From positions 1-22,426 of the forward strand of contig DFES01000108.1 of the NCBI GenBank assembly GCA_002369175.1: a stretch of 22,426 nt of DNA, read 5' to 3'. The position numbers and the translations under genes are program-made. Of this stretch, positions 1-6,772 are shown one piece after another; within the stretch, counting starts at the first letter, position 1, and every line of letters starts with the position of its first letter. The notes under the pieces are model-generated. The model was not told the origin of the DNA and did not search any database. It saw only the letters and a list, made by a program, of their open reading frames with translations. This DNA is from Selenomonadaceae bacterium UBA3796. Lineage in GTDB: Bacteria > Bacillota > Negativicutes > Selenomonadales > Selenomonadaceae.

Positions 1-1
1 A

Positions 2-52
2 GTCCAGGAAGATACAGGCATATCGAATAAAGGGGTAGACTATCGGGTCTGA
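2..52 (+). CDS. Partial 3' end of an upstream gene, probably flagellar hook-length control protein FliK
   Basis: Only the last 16 codons would be present. In this frame the peptide ends in GVDYRV and stops with TGA at 50-52, 17 bases before flgD. The other two frames stop at 30 and 36, so the frame is chosen on peptide quality and spacing, not proof. The FliK assignment rests on context: in Firmicutes flagellar clusters fliK usually lies directly upstream of flgD, and FliK controls the switch from hook to filament export. Too little sequence is present for a domain call. Confidence 0.4.
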   Translation, partial: VQEDTGISNKGVDYRV

Positions 53-69
53 GGAAAGGGGAAAGAATT

Positions 70-600
70 ATGTCGAACTCGCTTAACACCATCACTGTGG
101 ATGGCATAACACAGTCGATGGAATCTTACAATAATTCTCAAACGAACACGAACAGATCGGTCAACAGCGAATTGGACAAGGATGCCTTTTTGCAGCTCAT
201 GGTGACACAGCTTCGATATCAGGATCCTTTGGATCCGCAGGACAACAGCGAATACGTTGCGGAATTGGCGCAGTTCTCCGCATTGGAGCAAATGACGAAT
301 GTATCCGAGGGAATTGAGAATGTGTCCAAGCTTGTGAGCAATATTGATACCTCCGTACTCGTTGGTCAGCTCAGCAGCATGATTGATAAAGATGTTGAGT
401 GGATTTCTACGACAAAGGAAACGGATGCTGAGGGCAATGTGGTAACCTCATCCACGAATATGGAAGGGAAAGTCACGGGCGTGAGCATTACGGATGGATC
501 GCCGACCATTATTGCGGTTTCAGGAGGGCAGACCTATCAGGTGGCGATTGGGGATGTCATCCGCGTAGGCCAGGGAAATTCTGCCGATTCTTCGGTATAG
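70..600 (+). CDS. flgD: Flagellar hook assembly (hook cap) protein FlgD
   Basis: FlgD forms the temporary cap under which hook subunits polymerise outside the cell. The 176-residue product has the family hallmark at about residues 35-75: DKDAFLQLMVTQLRYQDPL followed by a short spacer and ELAQFSALEQM. The N-terminus is polar and Asn/Ser/Thr rich, as expected for a type III export signal. The C-terminal part (about 130-170) is a small beta-rich segment resembling the FlgD tudor-like domain; the larger Ig-like domain of enteric FlgD appears to be absent, as in other Firmicutes. The ATG at 70 follows a purine-rich stretch (GGAAAGGGGAAAG) that can serve as ribosome binding site. An intrinsic terminator lies 37 bases after the stop. 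The hook gene flgE, which often follows, is not here. Confidence 0.97.
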   Translation: MSNSLNTITVDGITQSMESYNNSQTNTNRSVNSELDKDAFLQLMVTQLRYQDPLDPQDNSEYVAELAQFSALEQMTNVSEGIENVSKLVSNIDTSVLVGQLSSMIDKDVEWISTTKETDAEGNVVTSSTNMEGKVTGVSITDGSPTIIAVSGGQTYQVAIGDVIRVGQGNSADSSV

Positions 601-637
601 GATGGGTGCAGGCAGAGAACTGGTAAGGTATTTTTAG

Positions 638-674
638 GAGGAAGAGATCCATTCTTCCTCTTTTTTGTTTTTTT
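638..674 (+). terminator. Rho-independent terminator after flgD
   Basis: A perfect 8-bp stem, GAGGAAGA (638-645) with TCTTCCTC (653-660), encloses a 7-base loop and runs straight into TTTTTTGTTTTTTT (661-674). This is a textbook intrinsic terminator and should end most transcripts arriving from fliK and flgD. Downstream swrD therefore depends on read-through or on a promoter I could not identify. Confidence 0.88.
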
Positions 675-760
675 CGTTGGCAAAAAAGGATTATGCCGCC
701 TCTGTGCCGAATTTAAATAATTGAAGTTCGTTTGACAGATTTTCCAAAGGAGTGAATCCC

Positions 761-964
761 GTGATCAAATTGACAAAATTCAATTCCGAAGCGAAGAAAA
801 AAGGAGAATTCGTATTAAACGCCGAAGTAATAGAGACAATCGAGGAAACTCCGGATACCGTGGTAACGCTGACCAATGGGAAGAAACTGATTGTGGATGA
901 AGGCATGGATGAAATTGTACGGCGGGTTATGAAATATCGGAGAGCCTTGAAGCAGTTTAATTAG
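761..964 (+). CDS. swrD: Flagellar FlbD/SwrD family protein
   Basis: This small protein (67 residues) matches the FlbD/SwrD (YlzI) family, with an MIKLTKFN start and the hallmark IEETPDTVVTLTNGKKLIV in the middle. In B. subtilis SwrD raises the power of the flagellar motor and is needed for swarming. A GTG at 752 is also in frame, but it sits inside the ribosome binding site AAAGGAG (746-752). The GTG at 761 has ideal 8-base spacing and gives the conserved N-terminus, so I use it. The gene is isolated between the flgD terminator and the fliL promoter. The family usually sits beside flgE and motA/motB, neither of which is in this window. The stretch 675-745 before it shows no convincing promoter. 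Confidence 0.9.
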   Translation: MIKLTKFNSEAKKKGEFVLNAEVIETIEETPDTVVTLTNGKKLIVDEGMDEIVRRVMKYRRALKQFN

Positions 965-1005
965 GACGTATTATAATTAAGAAAATTATGAGTTTTTGTT
1001 GGCGT

Positions 1006-1034
1006 TTGGTTTCATGGGAAATGTCTGCTATAAT
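1006..1034 (+). promoter_or_regulatory. Sigma-A-type promoter with extended -10, upstream of fliL
   Basis: A perfect TATAAT lies at 1029-1034 and is preceded by TGC, forming an extended -10 element. At 17-base spacing the -35 position holds TTGGTT (1006-1011), which keeps the TTG core but is otherwise weak; the extended -10 can compensate. Transcription would start near 1041, about 34 bases before fliL. It would provide housekeeping expression for fliL-fliM-fliY. No sigma-28-type element is seen here. Confidence 0.72.
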
Positions 1035-1074
1035 GTAAAAGATATAAAAAGTTTAGGATATGGAGGTAAACGCA

Positions 1075-1584
1075 ATGGCGGATGAAGAAAAGGATGTAGA
1101 GGCTGCGCCAGAACCGAAAAAGAAGTCGCCCATCATACTTATTGCTGTACTGGTTATTGTTGGGCTCGCGCTGGCAGCGGGAATTTCTTTTTTCGTTACG
1201 ACGAAGCTCATGGCAGATACGGCTACTGAGGGGCCCGGCAACACCAAGTTCCATGATCCTGGAGTATTCATAAAGCTTGGGGATCCAAAGGAAGGAATCC
1301 TTGTGAACGTTGGCGGCCAAAAGACAGGGAAGTTCCTGAAGACGAGCATCATCCTTGAAATGAATCCCGGCAAAAAGGATATTATCGTGGAAGGTCAGAT
1401 CCTGCCTATGGCTGAGACCAAGATTATGGATATCGTGCTCCAGGTGCTTCGGTCGGCCAAGCTGGATGAATTTGATGCGACGAAGCAGGATGATCTCAAG
1501 AAAAAGATAAAAGAGGAAATCAATGGCGTGCTGGGTGAAGGTTCTGTCTATGATGTTTACATCACGAGTTTCCTGCTCCAGTAA
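1075..1584 (+). CDS. fliL: Flagellar basal body-associated protein FliL
   Basis: FliL is a single-pass inner membrane protein that sits around the stators and supports torque. The 169-residue product has a short acidic cytoplasmic N-terminus, a transmembrane helix at about residues 19-42 (IILIAVLVIVGLALAAGIS), and a periplasmic stomatin-like domain ending in the typical FliL tail VYDVYITSFLLQ. The ATG at 1060 overlaps the ribosome binding site GGAGGT (1062-1067), so the ATG at 1075, seven bases downstream, is the likely start. It is first in the unit driven by the promoter at 1006-1034, and fliM follows after 45 bases. Confidence 0.95.
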   Translation: MADEEKDVEAAPEPKKKSPIILIAVLVIVGLALAAGISFFVTTKLMADTATEGPGNTKFHDPGVFIKLGDPKEGILVNVGGQKTGKFLKTSIILEMNPGKKDIIVEGQILPMAETKIMDIVLQVLRSAKLDEFDATKQDDLKKKIKEEINGVLGEGSVYDVYITSFLLQ

Positions 1585-1629
1585 GGGATTGATTCGTGTA
1601 AGGAAACAAGGCAGAAAGGAGGGTGAAGC

Positions 1630-2634
1630 TTGGCAGAGGACGTCTTATCTCAATCTGAGATAGATAAACTGCTTTCGGCACTCTCAGAAGGGTCGGTTGA
1701 TACAGAGGAACTCAAAAACGAGGAATCCCAGAAAAAGGTAAAAGCCTACGATTTCAAACGACCGGATAAATTTTCCAAAGATCAGATACGCACGCTTTAC
1801 ATGTTGCACGAGAGTTTTGCGCGCCTTTTGAATACCTATCTGTCAACGCATCTTAGAACTATGGTGTCGATTGATGTCGCATCTGTTGAGCAGCTGACAT
1901 ATCAGGAGTTTGTTCAATCTCTGGCGAATCCCAGTGTTATCAGTATATTGGCTGTACCGCCTCTTAAGGGAAATATTATTGTTGAGGTCAACACGGAGAT
2001 TGCTTTTGCATTTATTGACAGGGTGTTTGGCGGAGCCGGGAAAAGCGGCGTGAAGGTACGGGTGCTGACAGAGATAGAAGAGGCTGTCATGAAGCGTTTC
2101 GTGGAGACGGCGGTCGGTCACCTGAAGGAAGCATGGTCGAATGTTGTCGAATTCTTTCCGACGATAGAGGCGACGGAATCAAATCCGCAGTTTACCCAGA
2201 TTGTGCCGCCCAGTGATATGGTAGTTATTATCACTGTTCAAATGAAACTGGGAGATGTGGAGGGCATGATGAACATCTGCATTCCATATCTGGTACTGGA
2301 GCCCATTATGTCAAAGCTCACCACGACTTTCTGGGTAGCTGCTTCTGCAGCGAAGGACAACAATCCCCAGCAGGTGGAGCTTTTGCAGCGAAAGATCGAG
2401 CGTACCGAAGTGCCTGTTGTAGTAGAAATGGGGCGCATCGATATTTCCATTCGCGAGTTCTTGACCTTGGGCTTCGGAGATGTTCTGCAGCTGGACACTA
2501 AGGTGGATGACTCTCTGGTTTGCAGGGTAGGTACGCGCCCTAAATTTTATTGTCGTCCCGGGACATCGGGCAAGAGAATGGCAGTACAAATCACAAGAGT
2601 AGTTAACGAAGGAGATGAAAGTACTGATGAGTGA
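1630..2634 (+). CDS. fliM: Flagellar motor switch protein FliM
   Basis: FliM links FliG to the lower C-ring and binds phosphorylated CheY. The 334-residue protein starts with the CheY-P binding peptide (VLSQSEIDKLLSAL, residues 5-18). A central CheC-like domain follows, with the GGAGKSG motif near residue 135-141, and then a C-terminal SpoA (FliN-like) domain with VEMGRIDISIREFLTLGFGD at about 260-280. The start is a TTG at 1630, supported by a strong AAAGGAGG at 1616-1623 and by the conserved N-terminal peptide. The 3' end overlaps the start of fliY by 8 bases, pointing to translational coupling of two switch subunits. Confidence 0.97.
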   Translation: MAEDVLSQSEIDKLLSALSEGSVDTEELKNEESQKKVKAYDFKRPDKFSKDQIRTLYMLHESFARLLNTYLSTHLRTMVSIDVASVEQLTYQEFVQSLANPSVISILAVPPLKGNIIVEVNTEIAFAFIDRVFGGAGKSGVKVRVLTEIEEAVMKRFVETAVGHLKEAWSNVVEFFPTIEATESNPQFTQIVPPSDMVVIITVQMKLGDVEGMMNICIPYLVLEPIMSKLTTTFWVAASAAKDNNPQQVELLQRKIERTEVPVVVEMGRIDISIREFLTLGFGDVLQLDTKVDDSLVCRVGTRPKFYCRPGTSGKRMAVQITRVVNEGDESTDE

Positions 2635-3883
2635 CGATATGATCTCACAGGAGGAGATTGATGCACTGCTCAATGGCGGCGGTATTCCGGCAGCTGGAAG
2701 CAGTGATGATCCTGCGGGAGATTCCGCCGGCTCAGCGGATGGCGGCAGTAGTTCATCTCAATTTGAGGATGTGCTCTCCGATATGGAGAAGGATGCCCTG
2801 GGAGAGATTGGCAACATCTCCATGGGGAGTGCGGCTACAACATTATCCGTTTTGCTGGGACACAAGGTTTCCATTACAACACCGACTGTGTCCGTTGCTA
2901 CCATGAGCATGATAAAGGAACATTATCCCATGCCGTACCTCATTGTTGAAGTGGGGTATACCATTGGTATTGACGGAAATAATGTTCTGGCAATCCAGGC
3001 ACAGGATGCCGCCATCATTGCCGATCTCATGATGGGCGGCGATGGTACGAATCCCGATACGGATCTCAGCGAGATTCATATGAGCGCCGTGGGCGAGTCC
3101 ATGAACCAGATGATGGGAAGTGTGGCCACCTCATTGTCCACGATGTTCAACAAGAAGATTGACATCTCGCCGCCTAAGGTAAATCTCATCGATTTGGGCT
3201 CTGAGGACAAGGTGACAGAGATTGTGGGGCAGGATGACCCCATTGTCCGCACATCATTCCGCATGGAAGTGGACGGACTCATTGACAGCGAGATTATGCA
3301 GATCTTGCCGGTCTCGGTGGCTAAAGAGATGGTGGAAGCGATTCTGGGAGGGGGAAGCGAGCCTGAACCTGCTCCAGCTCCCGCACCGGCACCATCTCCG
3401 TCTCCATCTCCGGCGCCCGCTCCTGCGGCACCGCCACCTATGGCATCGCCGACGCCTGCTATGGCAACGCCACCGCCTATGGCAGCATCTGGAGCTGCTA
3501 TGGCAGCACCGCCGCCTATGATGGGTGGGTATGGCATGCCGATGCAGCCGCATGTGGCAACAAATGTTCCGGTACAGCCGGTTCAGTTTACTCCGCTCAA
3601 TATGACGCCGGTGCAGGTGAATGATGCCAACATTGGCCTGATTCTTGATGTTCCGTTGCAGGTGACTGTGGAACTGGGTAGAACGAAGAAATCCATCAAA
3701 GAAATTCTGGAGCTTACAAATGGCTCAATTGTTGAGTTGGACAAGCTGGCAGGAGAAGCGGTGGATATCCAGGTGAATGGGAAATTCTTGGCCAAAGGCG
3801 AAGTTGTGGTCATTGATGAGAACTTCGGTGTGCGCATTACGGATATAGCGACTCCTGCGGAGAGGGCTGCAAAACTTCAGTGA
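2627..3883 (+). CDS. fliY: Flagellar motor switch phosphatase FliY (FliN homologue)
   Basis: FliY is the Firmicutes switch protein that combines a CheY-P phosphatase with a FliN domain. The N-terminal peptide SQEEIDALLNGG is the CheY-P binding element. The CheC-like domain (about residues 45-235) has two intact phosphatase sites of pattern D/S-x3-E-x2-N-x22-P, one starting DALGEIGN and one SAVGESMN. A long Pro/Ala/Met-rich linker (about 246-300) leads to the C-terminal SpoA/FliN domain (about 330-418), with LDVPLQVTVELGRTKKSIKE. In-frame ATGs lie at 2615, 2627 and 2639; AAGGAG at 2609-2614 makes 2615 impossible, and I favour 2627, though 2639 is possible. It overlaps fliM, and a promoter for cheY follows it. 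Confidence 0.95.
   Translation: MSDDMISQEEIDALLNGGGIPAAGSSDDPAGDSAGSADGGSSSSQFEDVLSDMEKDALGEIGNISMGSAATTLSVLLGHKVSITTPTVSVATMSMIKEHYPMPYLIVEVGYTIGIDGNNVLAIQAQDAAIIADLMMGGDGTNPDTDLSEIHMSAVGESMNQMMGSVATSLSTMFNKKIDISPPKVNLIDLGSEDKVTEIVGQDDPIVRTSFRMEVDGLIDSEIMQILPVSVAKEMVEAILGGGSEPEPAPAPAPAPSPSPSPAPAPAAPPPMASPTPAMATPPPMAASGAAMAAPPPMMGGYGMPMQPHVATNVPVQPVQFTPLNMTPVQVNDANIGLILDVPLQVTVELGRTKKSIKEILELTNGSIVELDKLAGEAVDIQVNGKFLAKGEVVVIDENFGVRITDIATPAERAAKLQ
3362..3525 (+). repeat. Low-complexity Pro/Ala/Met repeat region encoding the FliY interdomain linker
   Basis: Within fliY this segment first encodes alternating Pro-Ala and Pro-Ser dipeptides (3362-3430). It then encodes three imperfect copies of a PPPM unit (DNA core CC-x-CCTATG, where x is A or G) up to about 3525. 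It separates the CheC-like phosphatase part from the FliN part and should be flexible. Such tracts are prone to length change by replication slippage, so its length may vary between strains. Confidence 0.75.
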
Positions 3884-3904
3884 TTTTATCTTTAGCAGAA
3901 CGTC

Positions 3905-3933
3905 TTGAGGATTTTGGTTATATCATATATAAT
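3905..3933 (+). promoter_or_regulatory. Sigma-A-type promoter upstream of cheY
   Basis: TTGAGG (3905-3910) and a perfect TATAAT (3928-3933) are separated by exactly 17 bases in the 109-base gap between fliY and cheY, the widest gap inside the fliL-to-swrB run. The surrounding sequence is AT-rich. The predicted transcript would start near 3940, about 50 bases before cheY. It could carry cheY and the whole downstream export, chemotaxis and sigma-28 block, independently of the fliL promoter. Confidence 0.75.
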
Positions 3934-3992
3934 TGATTTAACTATAGATACATGGGTTCCCAAATTTATTTTAAGATGAGGAGAGATGAAAC

Positions 3993-4355
3993 ATGGCAGT
4001 ACGAGTATTGGTTGTTGATGATGCGGCGTTCATGAGAATGATGGTCAAGGATATCCTGACGAAGAATGGATATGAGGTTGTCGGTGAGGCAGAGAATGGC
4101 ATGAAAGCCCTCGAGAAGTATCAGGAACTCAAGCCTGATCTCACGACAATGGATATCACGATGCCTGAAATGGACGGGATCAGTGCTGTCAAAGAAATCA
4201 AGAAAGTAGATCCCAATGCCAAGATCGTCATGTGCAGCGCTATGGGGCAGCAGGCGATGGTTATTGAGGCAATCCAGGCGGGAGCCAGGGACTTCATTGT
4301 CAAGCCCTTCCAGGCTGATCGCGTGCTTGAGGCTGTACGTAAAGCTGTTGGATAA
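3993..4355 (+). CDS. cheY: Chemotaxis response regulator CheY
   Basis: CheY is the diffusible receiver protein that CheA phosphorylates and that then binds FliM and FliY to change rotation. The 120-residue product is a lone receiver domain with the acidic pair D9-D10, phospho-acceptor D54 in TMDITMPEMDG, S82 in the switch position and K104 in the conserved KPF. There is no output domain. The ATG at 3993 follows GAGGAGAG in the leader. The stop codon overlaps the fliO start (TAATG), so fliO is probably translated by coupling. Its position directly after fliY is the B. subtilis arrangement. Confidence 0.97.
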   Translation: MAVRVLVVDDAAFMRMMVKDILTKNGYEVVGEAENGMKALEKYQELKPDLTTMDITMPEMDGISAVKEIKKVDPNAKIVMCSAMGQQAMVIEAIQAGARDFIVKPFQADRVLEAVRKAVG

Positions 4356-4900
4356 TGAACAGAATAGTATGGATTTTACTGGTGATTGGCATAGAGGTCT
4401 TGCTGGCACTGGCCGATCCGACAACTGGATGGGCAGCTGATGAGGCTGCCCGTTCTGGTGGTTATCTTTCTGGTTATGAGAATGTGGATCCTAATCCAAC
4501 CTCAGTTTCCTGGTGGTCGACTCTTGCGTATCTTTTAAGTCTTCTGGCTGTTTTTGCGATTGTTGTAGTCATGGCTTATCTGGCGGCGCGTTTTATGGGA
4601 GGAAGGTTTAACAGGAATGTCTCCGGAAATGGAGGCAGGCTTTTGGATACCCTTCCTTTGGGTCCGAGGATGTCTGTTTCACTGGTGGAGGTGGCTGACC
4701 GTGTATTCCTTTTGGGCGTGACAGAGCATAATATCACGCTCCTTTCGGAGATTACGGATGGAGAGGAGATTGAGCGTTTGCATAGGCAATCTTTGGCAAA
4801 TCCCGTGGATATGGGAATGTTTTCCCAGCAGTTTGGTGCCCTTGCAGACTTCATGCAGAAAGTGCCGCCAATGTTCAAAAAGGACTCTGGAAGAAAATGA
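4355..4900 (+). CDS. fliO: Flagellar biosynthesis protein FliO (FliO/FliZ family)
   Basis: FliO is a chaperone-like membrane protein that helps assemble the FliP ring of the export gate. The 181-residue product begins with a hydrophobic, signal-peptide-like segment (residues 4-27, ending near GWAA), then a short extracytoplasmic stretch and a strong membrane helix at about 53-78. A cytoplasmic domain follows with the family-typical RLLDTLPLGPRMSVSLVEV and VFLLGVTEHNITLLSEI. The sequence is poorly conserved across the family, so position between cheY and fliP adds much to the call. It shares one base with cheY and overlaps fliP by four bases (ATGA). Confidence 0.9.
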   Translation: MNRIVWILLVIGIEVLLALADPTTGWAADEAARSGGYLSGYENVDPNPTSVSWWSTLAYLLSLLAVFAIVVVMAYLAARFMGGRFNRNVSGNGGRLLDTLPLGPRMSVSLVEVADRVFLLGVTEHNITLLSEITDGEEIERLHRQSLANPVDMGMFSQQFGALADFMQKVPPMFKKDSGRK

Positions 4901-5679
4901 GAGCTATGAAGAATGAGAGGCGCTGGAAAATTCGAGAGGCGCTCTTCCTTGTGGGGAGTATGTGCTTGTTTTTGCTCGTGCCCCAAGAGGTAGTGGCTGC
5001 GCCGGTTCCCACCAGTCTGAATATAGGTATTGGATCATCGGATAATCCCCAGGATGTGGCGGTGACCTTGCAGATTATGGCGGTGCTGACGATTGTGTCA
5101 CTGGCGCCGTCTATTCTTGTTATGACGACATCTTTTGTGAGAATTGTTGTTGTCATCGGTTTTTTGCGTAATGCCCTGTCCACACAAAATGTACCACCGA
5201 ACCAGGTAGTCATTGCTCTGTCATTATTTTTAACCTTTTATATCATGGCTCCCTATTGGGGACAGGCGAATGAGAACGGAATTCAGCCATATCTGGCTGG
5301 CCGTATTACCCAGGAGGAAGCGCTGAAAAATGTGCTGGATCCTATGAGGGAATTTATGTTCAAGCAGACAAGGGAATCCGATCTTGCACTTTTCGTGAAT
5401 CTGGCAGATGCGCCACGGCCTGAGACACAGGATGATGTATCGACATTCACGCTGATTCCTGCTTTTATCATCAGTGAACTCAAAACGGGATTTCAGCTTG
5501 GTTTCATGATCTATATTCCCTTTATTGTCATTGATATGATCGTGGCCAGTACGCTGATGTCCATGGGCATGATGATGCTTCCTCCGGTTATGATATCCCT
5601 GCCCTTTAAGATATTGCTCTTCGTGATGGTGGATGGATGGCATCTTTTGATTCGTTCGTTGATCACCAGTTTTAAGTAG
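4897..5679 (+). CDS. fliP: Flagellar type III export gate protein FliP
   Basis: FliP forms the core pentamer of the export channel with FliQ and FliR. The 260-residue product has a cleavable-looking signal peptide (hydrophobic about 15-30, end near VVAA). The conserved mature start (SLNIGIG) and the family block SPSILVMTTSF-type follow, here LAPSILVMTTSFVRIVVVIG at about 69-88, then LRNALSTQNVPPNQVV. Further membrane helices lie at the C-terminus (FMIYIPFIVIDMIVAS and the MMMLPPVMISLP block). The start at 4897 overlaps the fliO stop as ATGA; an ATG at 4906 is a possible alternative with little effect on the protein. Confidence 0.97.
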   Translation: MRAMKNERRWKIREALFLVGSMCLFLLVPQEVVAAPVPTSLNIGIGSSDNPQDVAVTLQIMAVLTIVSLAPSILVMTTSFVRIVVVIGFLRNALSTQNVPPNQVVIALSLFLTFYIMAPYWGQANENGIQPYLAGRITQEEALKNVLDPMREFMFKQTRESDLALFVNLADAPRPETQDDVSTFTLIPAFIISELKTGFQLGFMIYIPFIVIDMIVASTLMSMGMMMLPPVMISLPFKILLFVMVDGWHLLIRSLITSFK

Positions 5680-5705
5680 ATGTTTTGATTGGGAGATGGG
5701 GATAC

Positions 5706-5975
5706 ATGTCAGGCGATCTTGTCATTCAGCTGGCGCAGGAGGCGCTCATGACAGTGCTTTTGGTGTCGGCGCCGATGCTGGGACTCGGTCTTATGGTCGG
5801 TTTGGCAGTCAGTGTCTTTCAGGCAACCACTTCCATACAGGAGCAGACGCTGGCGTTCATCCCTAAAATTGTGGCTGTTTTTGTAGCAATCTTGATTTTT
5901 GGGCCGTGGATGCTGAGGATTATGGTGGGGTTTGTTACAAATGTTTTTGTAAATCTGCCACATTATATTGGATGA
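5706..5975 (+). CDS. fliQ: Flagellar type III export gate protein FliQ
   Basis: FliQ is a small two-helix membrane subunit wrapped around the FliP-FliR core. With the ATG at 5706 the protein is 89 residues, exactly the usual family length, and begins MSGDLVIQLAQEALMTVL. Two hydrophobic helices are separated by the conserved QATTSIQEQTLAFIPKI loop. A TTG at 5685 is in frame but would add seven atypical residues and lacks a binding site; GGGAGATGGGG lies just upstream of the ATG at 5706. It follows fliP by 26 bases and its stop overlaps a possible early ATG of fliR. Confidence 0.96.
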   Translation: MSGDLVIQLAQEALMTVLLVSAPMLGLGLMVGLAVSVFQATTSIQEQTLAFIPKIVAVFVAILIFGPWMLRIMVGFVTNVFVNLPHYIG

Positions 5976-5989
5976 GAAGGGACTGCACT

Positions 5990-6772
5990 GTGGATTTCTT
6001 TGCATTGCTTCAGGGGCATGTGGCAGCTTTTCTACTGCTTTTGACGCGAGTCAGCGGCATTTTTTTGATCTCCCCTTTTTTTGGCAGTATGAATATTCCC
6101 ATATATTTTCGGGCAGGGACAGCACTGGCTTTTTCCGTGCTCATATTCCCGGTAGTGGATGCTCTGGGGGAGGTTTTGGCTCCGCCGTCTATATGGATGT
6201 ATGCCGCTGCTTTGCTGTCGGAGATCTTTGTGGGATGGCTGATTGGTTTTGTTGCATATATTTCTTTTTCCGCGATCAATATGGCTGGTAAAATCATGGA
6301 TATGCAGGTGGGCTTTGCCGTCGTAAATGTTATGGATCCGACTTCCGGTCAGCAGGTTCCGCTTATCGGAAGTTTTCTTTATAATCTAGCGGTTATTCTT
6401 TTTCTTGTAACGAACGGGCATCATATGCTGCTGGCCAGTTTGGTGGAGAGCTTTCGGATGATTCCACTGCTGGAGATGAGCCCCGGCCTCTCGCTTCCCG
6501 TGCTCATTTCCAATTTTACGACGGGAATCTTTCTGACGGGCATGAAAATTGCCATGCCGGTTACGTTTGCCATTTTGCTGACCAATGTCGGGCTGGGGAT
6601 TCTGGCGCGGACGATGCCCCAGCTGAATATCTTTGTTGTAGGGCTTCCCATGCAGATCATGATAGGGATGAGTGTTTTATGCATGCTTTTGCCATTCTAT
6701 GTGATGTTTTTGGATGTGGTATTTAATGAACTGTATGGAAATGTTTCCATCGCACTCCGGGCGCTTCAGTGA
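5990..6772 (+). CDS. fliR: Flagellar type III export gate protein FliR
   Basis: FliR completes the export gate with FliP and FliQ. The product is a multi-pass membrane protein of 260 residues, the normal family length, starting (M)DFFALLQGHVAAFLLLLTRV and carrying the typical LISPFFGSMNIPIYFRAG block. The GTG at 5990 is supported by GAGAAGG at 5974-5980 and by the family N-terminus. An ATG at 5972 would overlap the fliQ stop as ATGA and add six residues; it has no binding site but cannot be excluded. The C-terminal part overlaps the start region of flhB. Confidence 0.95.
   Translation: MDFFALLQGHVAAFLLLLTRVSGIFLISPFFGSMNIPIYFRAGTALAFSVLIFPVVDALGEVLAPPSIWMYAAALLSEIFVGWLIGFVAYISFSAINMAGKIMDMQVGFAVVNVMDPTSGQQVPLIGSFLYNLAVILFLVTNGHHMLLASLVESFRMIPLLEMSPGLSLPVLISNFTTGIFLTGMKIAMPVTFAILLTNVGLGILARTMPQLNIFVVGLPMQIMIGMSVLCMLLPFYVMFLDVVFNELYGNVSIALRALQ

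Noticed and set aside
706..713. GCCGAATT upstream of swrD as a sigma-28 -10 element.
   Set aside because: The required TAAA about 15 bases upstream is absent (AGGA is found), so half a promoter is not enough to annotate.
732..737. TTGACA just before swrD as a -35 element.
   Set aside because: The matching -10 would fall at 755-760 (AATCCC), inside the translation start region, with no TATAAT-like bases.
973..989. ATAATT/AATTAT inverted repeat after swrD as a terminator.
   Set aside because: The six-pair stem is all A-T and the T-run after it is short and offset; it is too weak to call.
5906..5989. Upstream in-frame extension of fliR beginning inside fliQ.
   Set aside because: The extra residues do not resemble FliR, overlap conserved FliQ, and a binding site supports the GTG at 5990.
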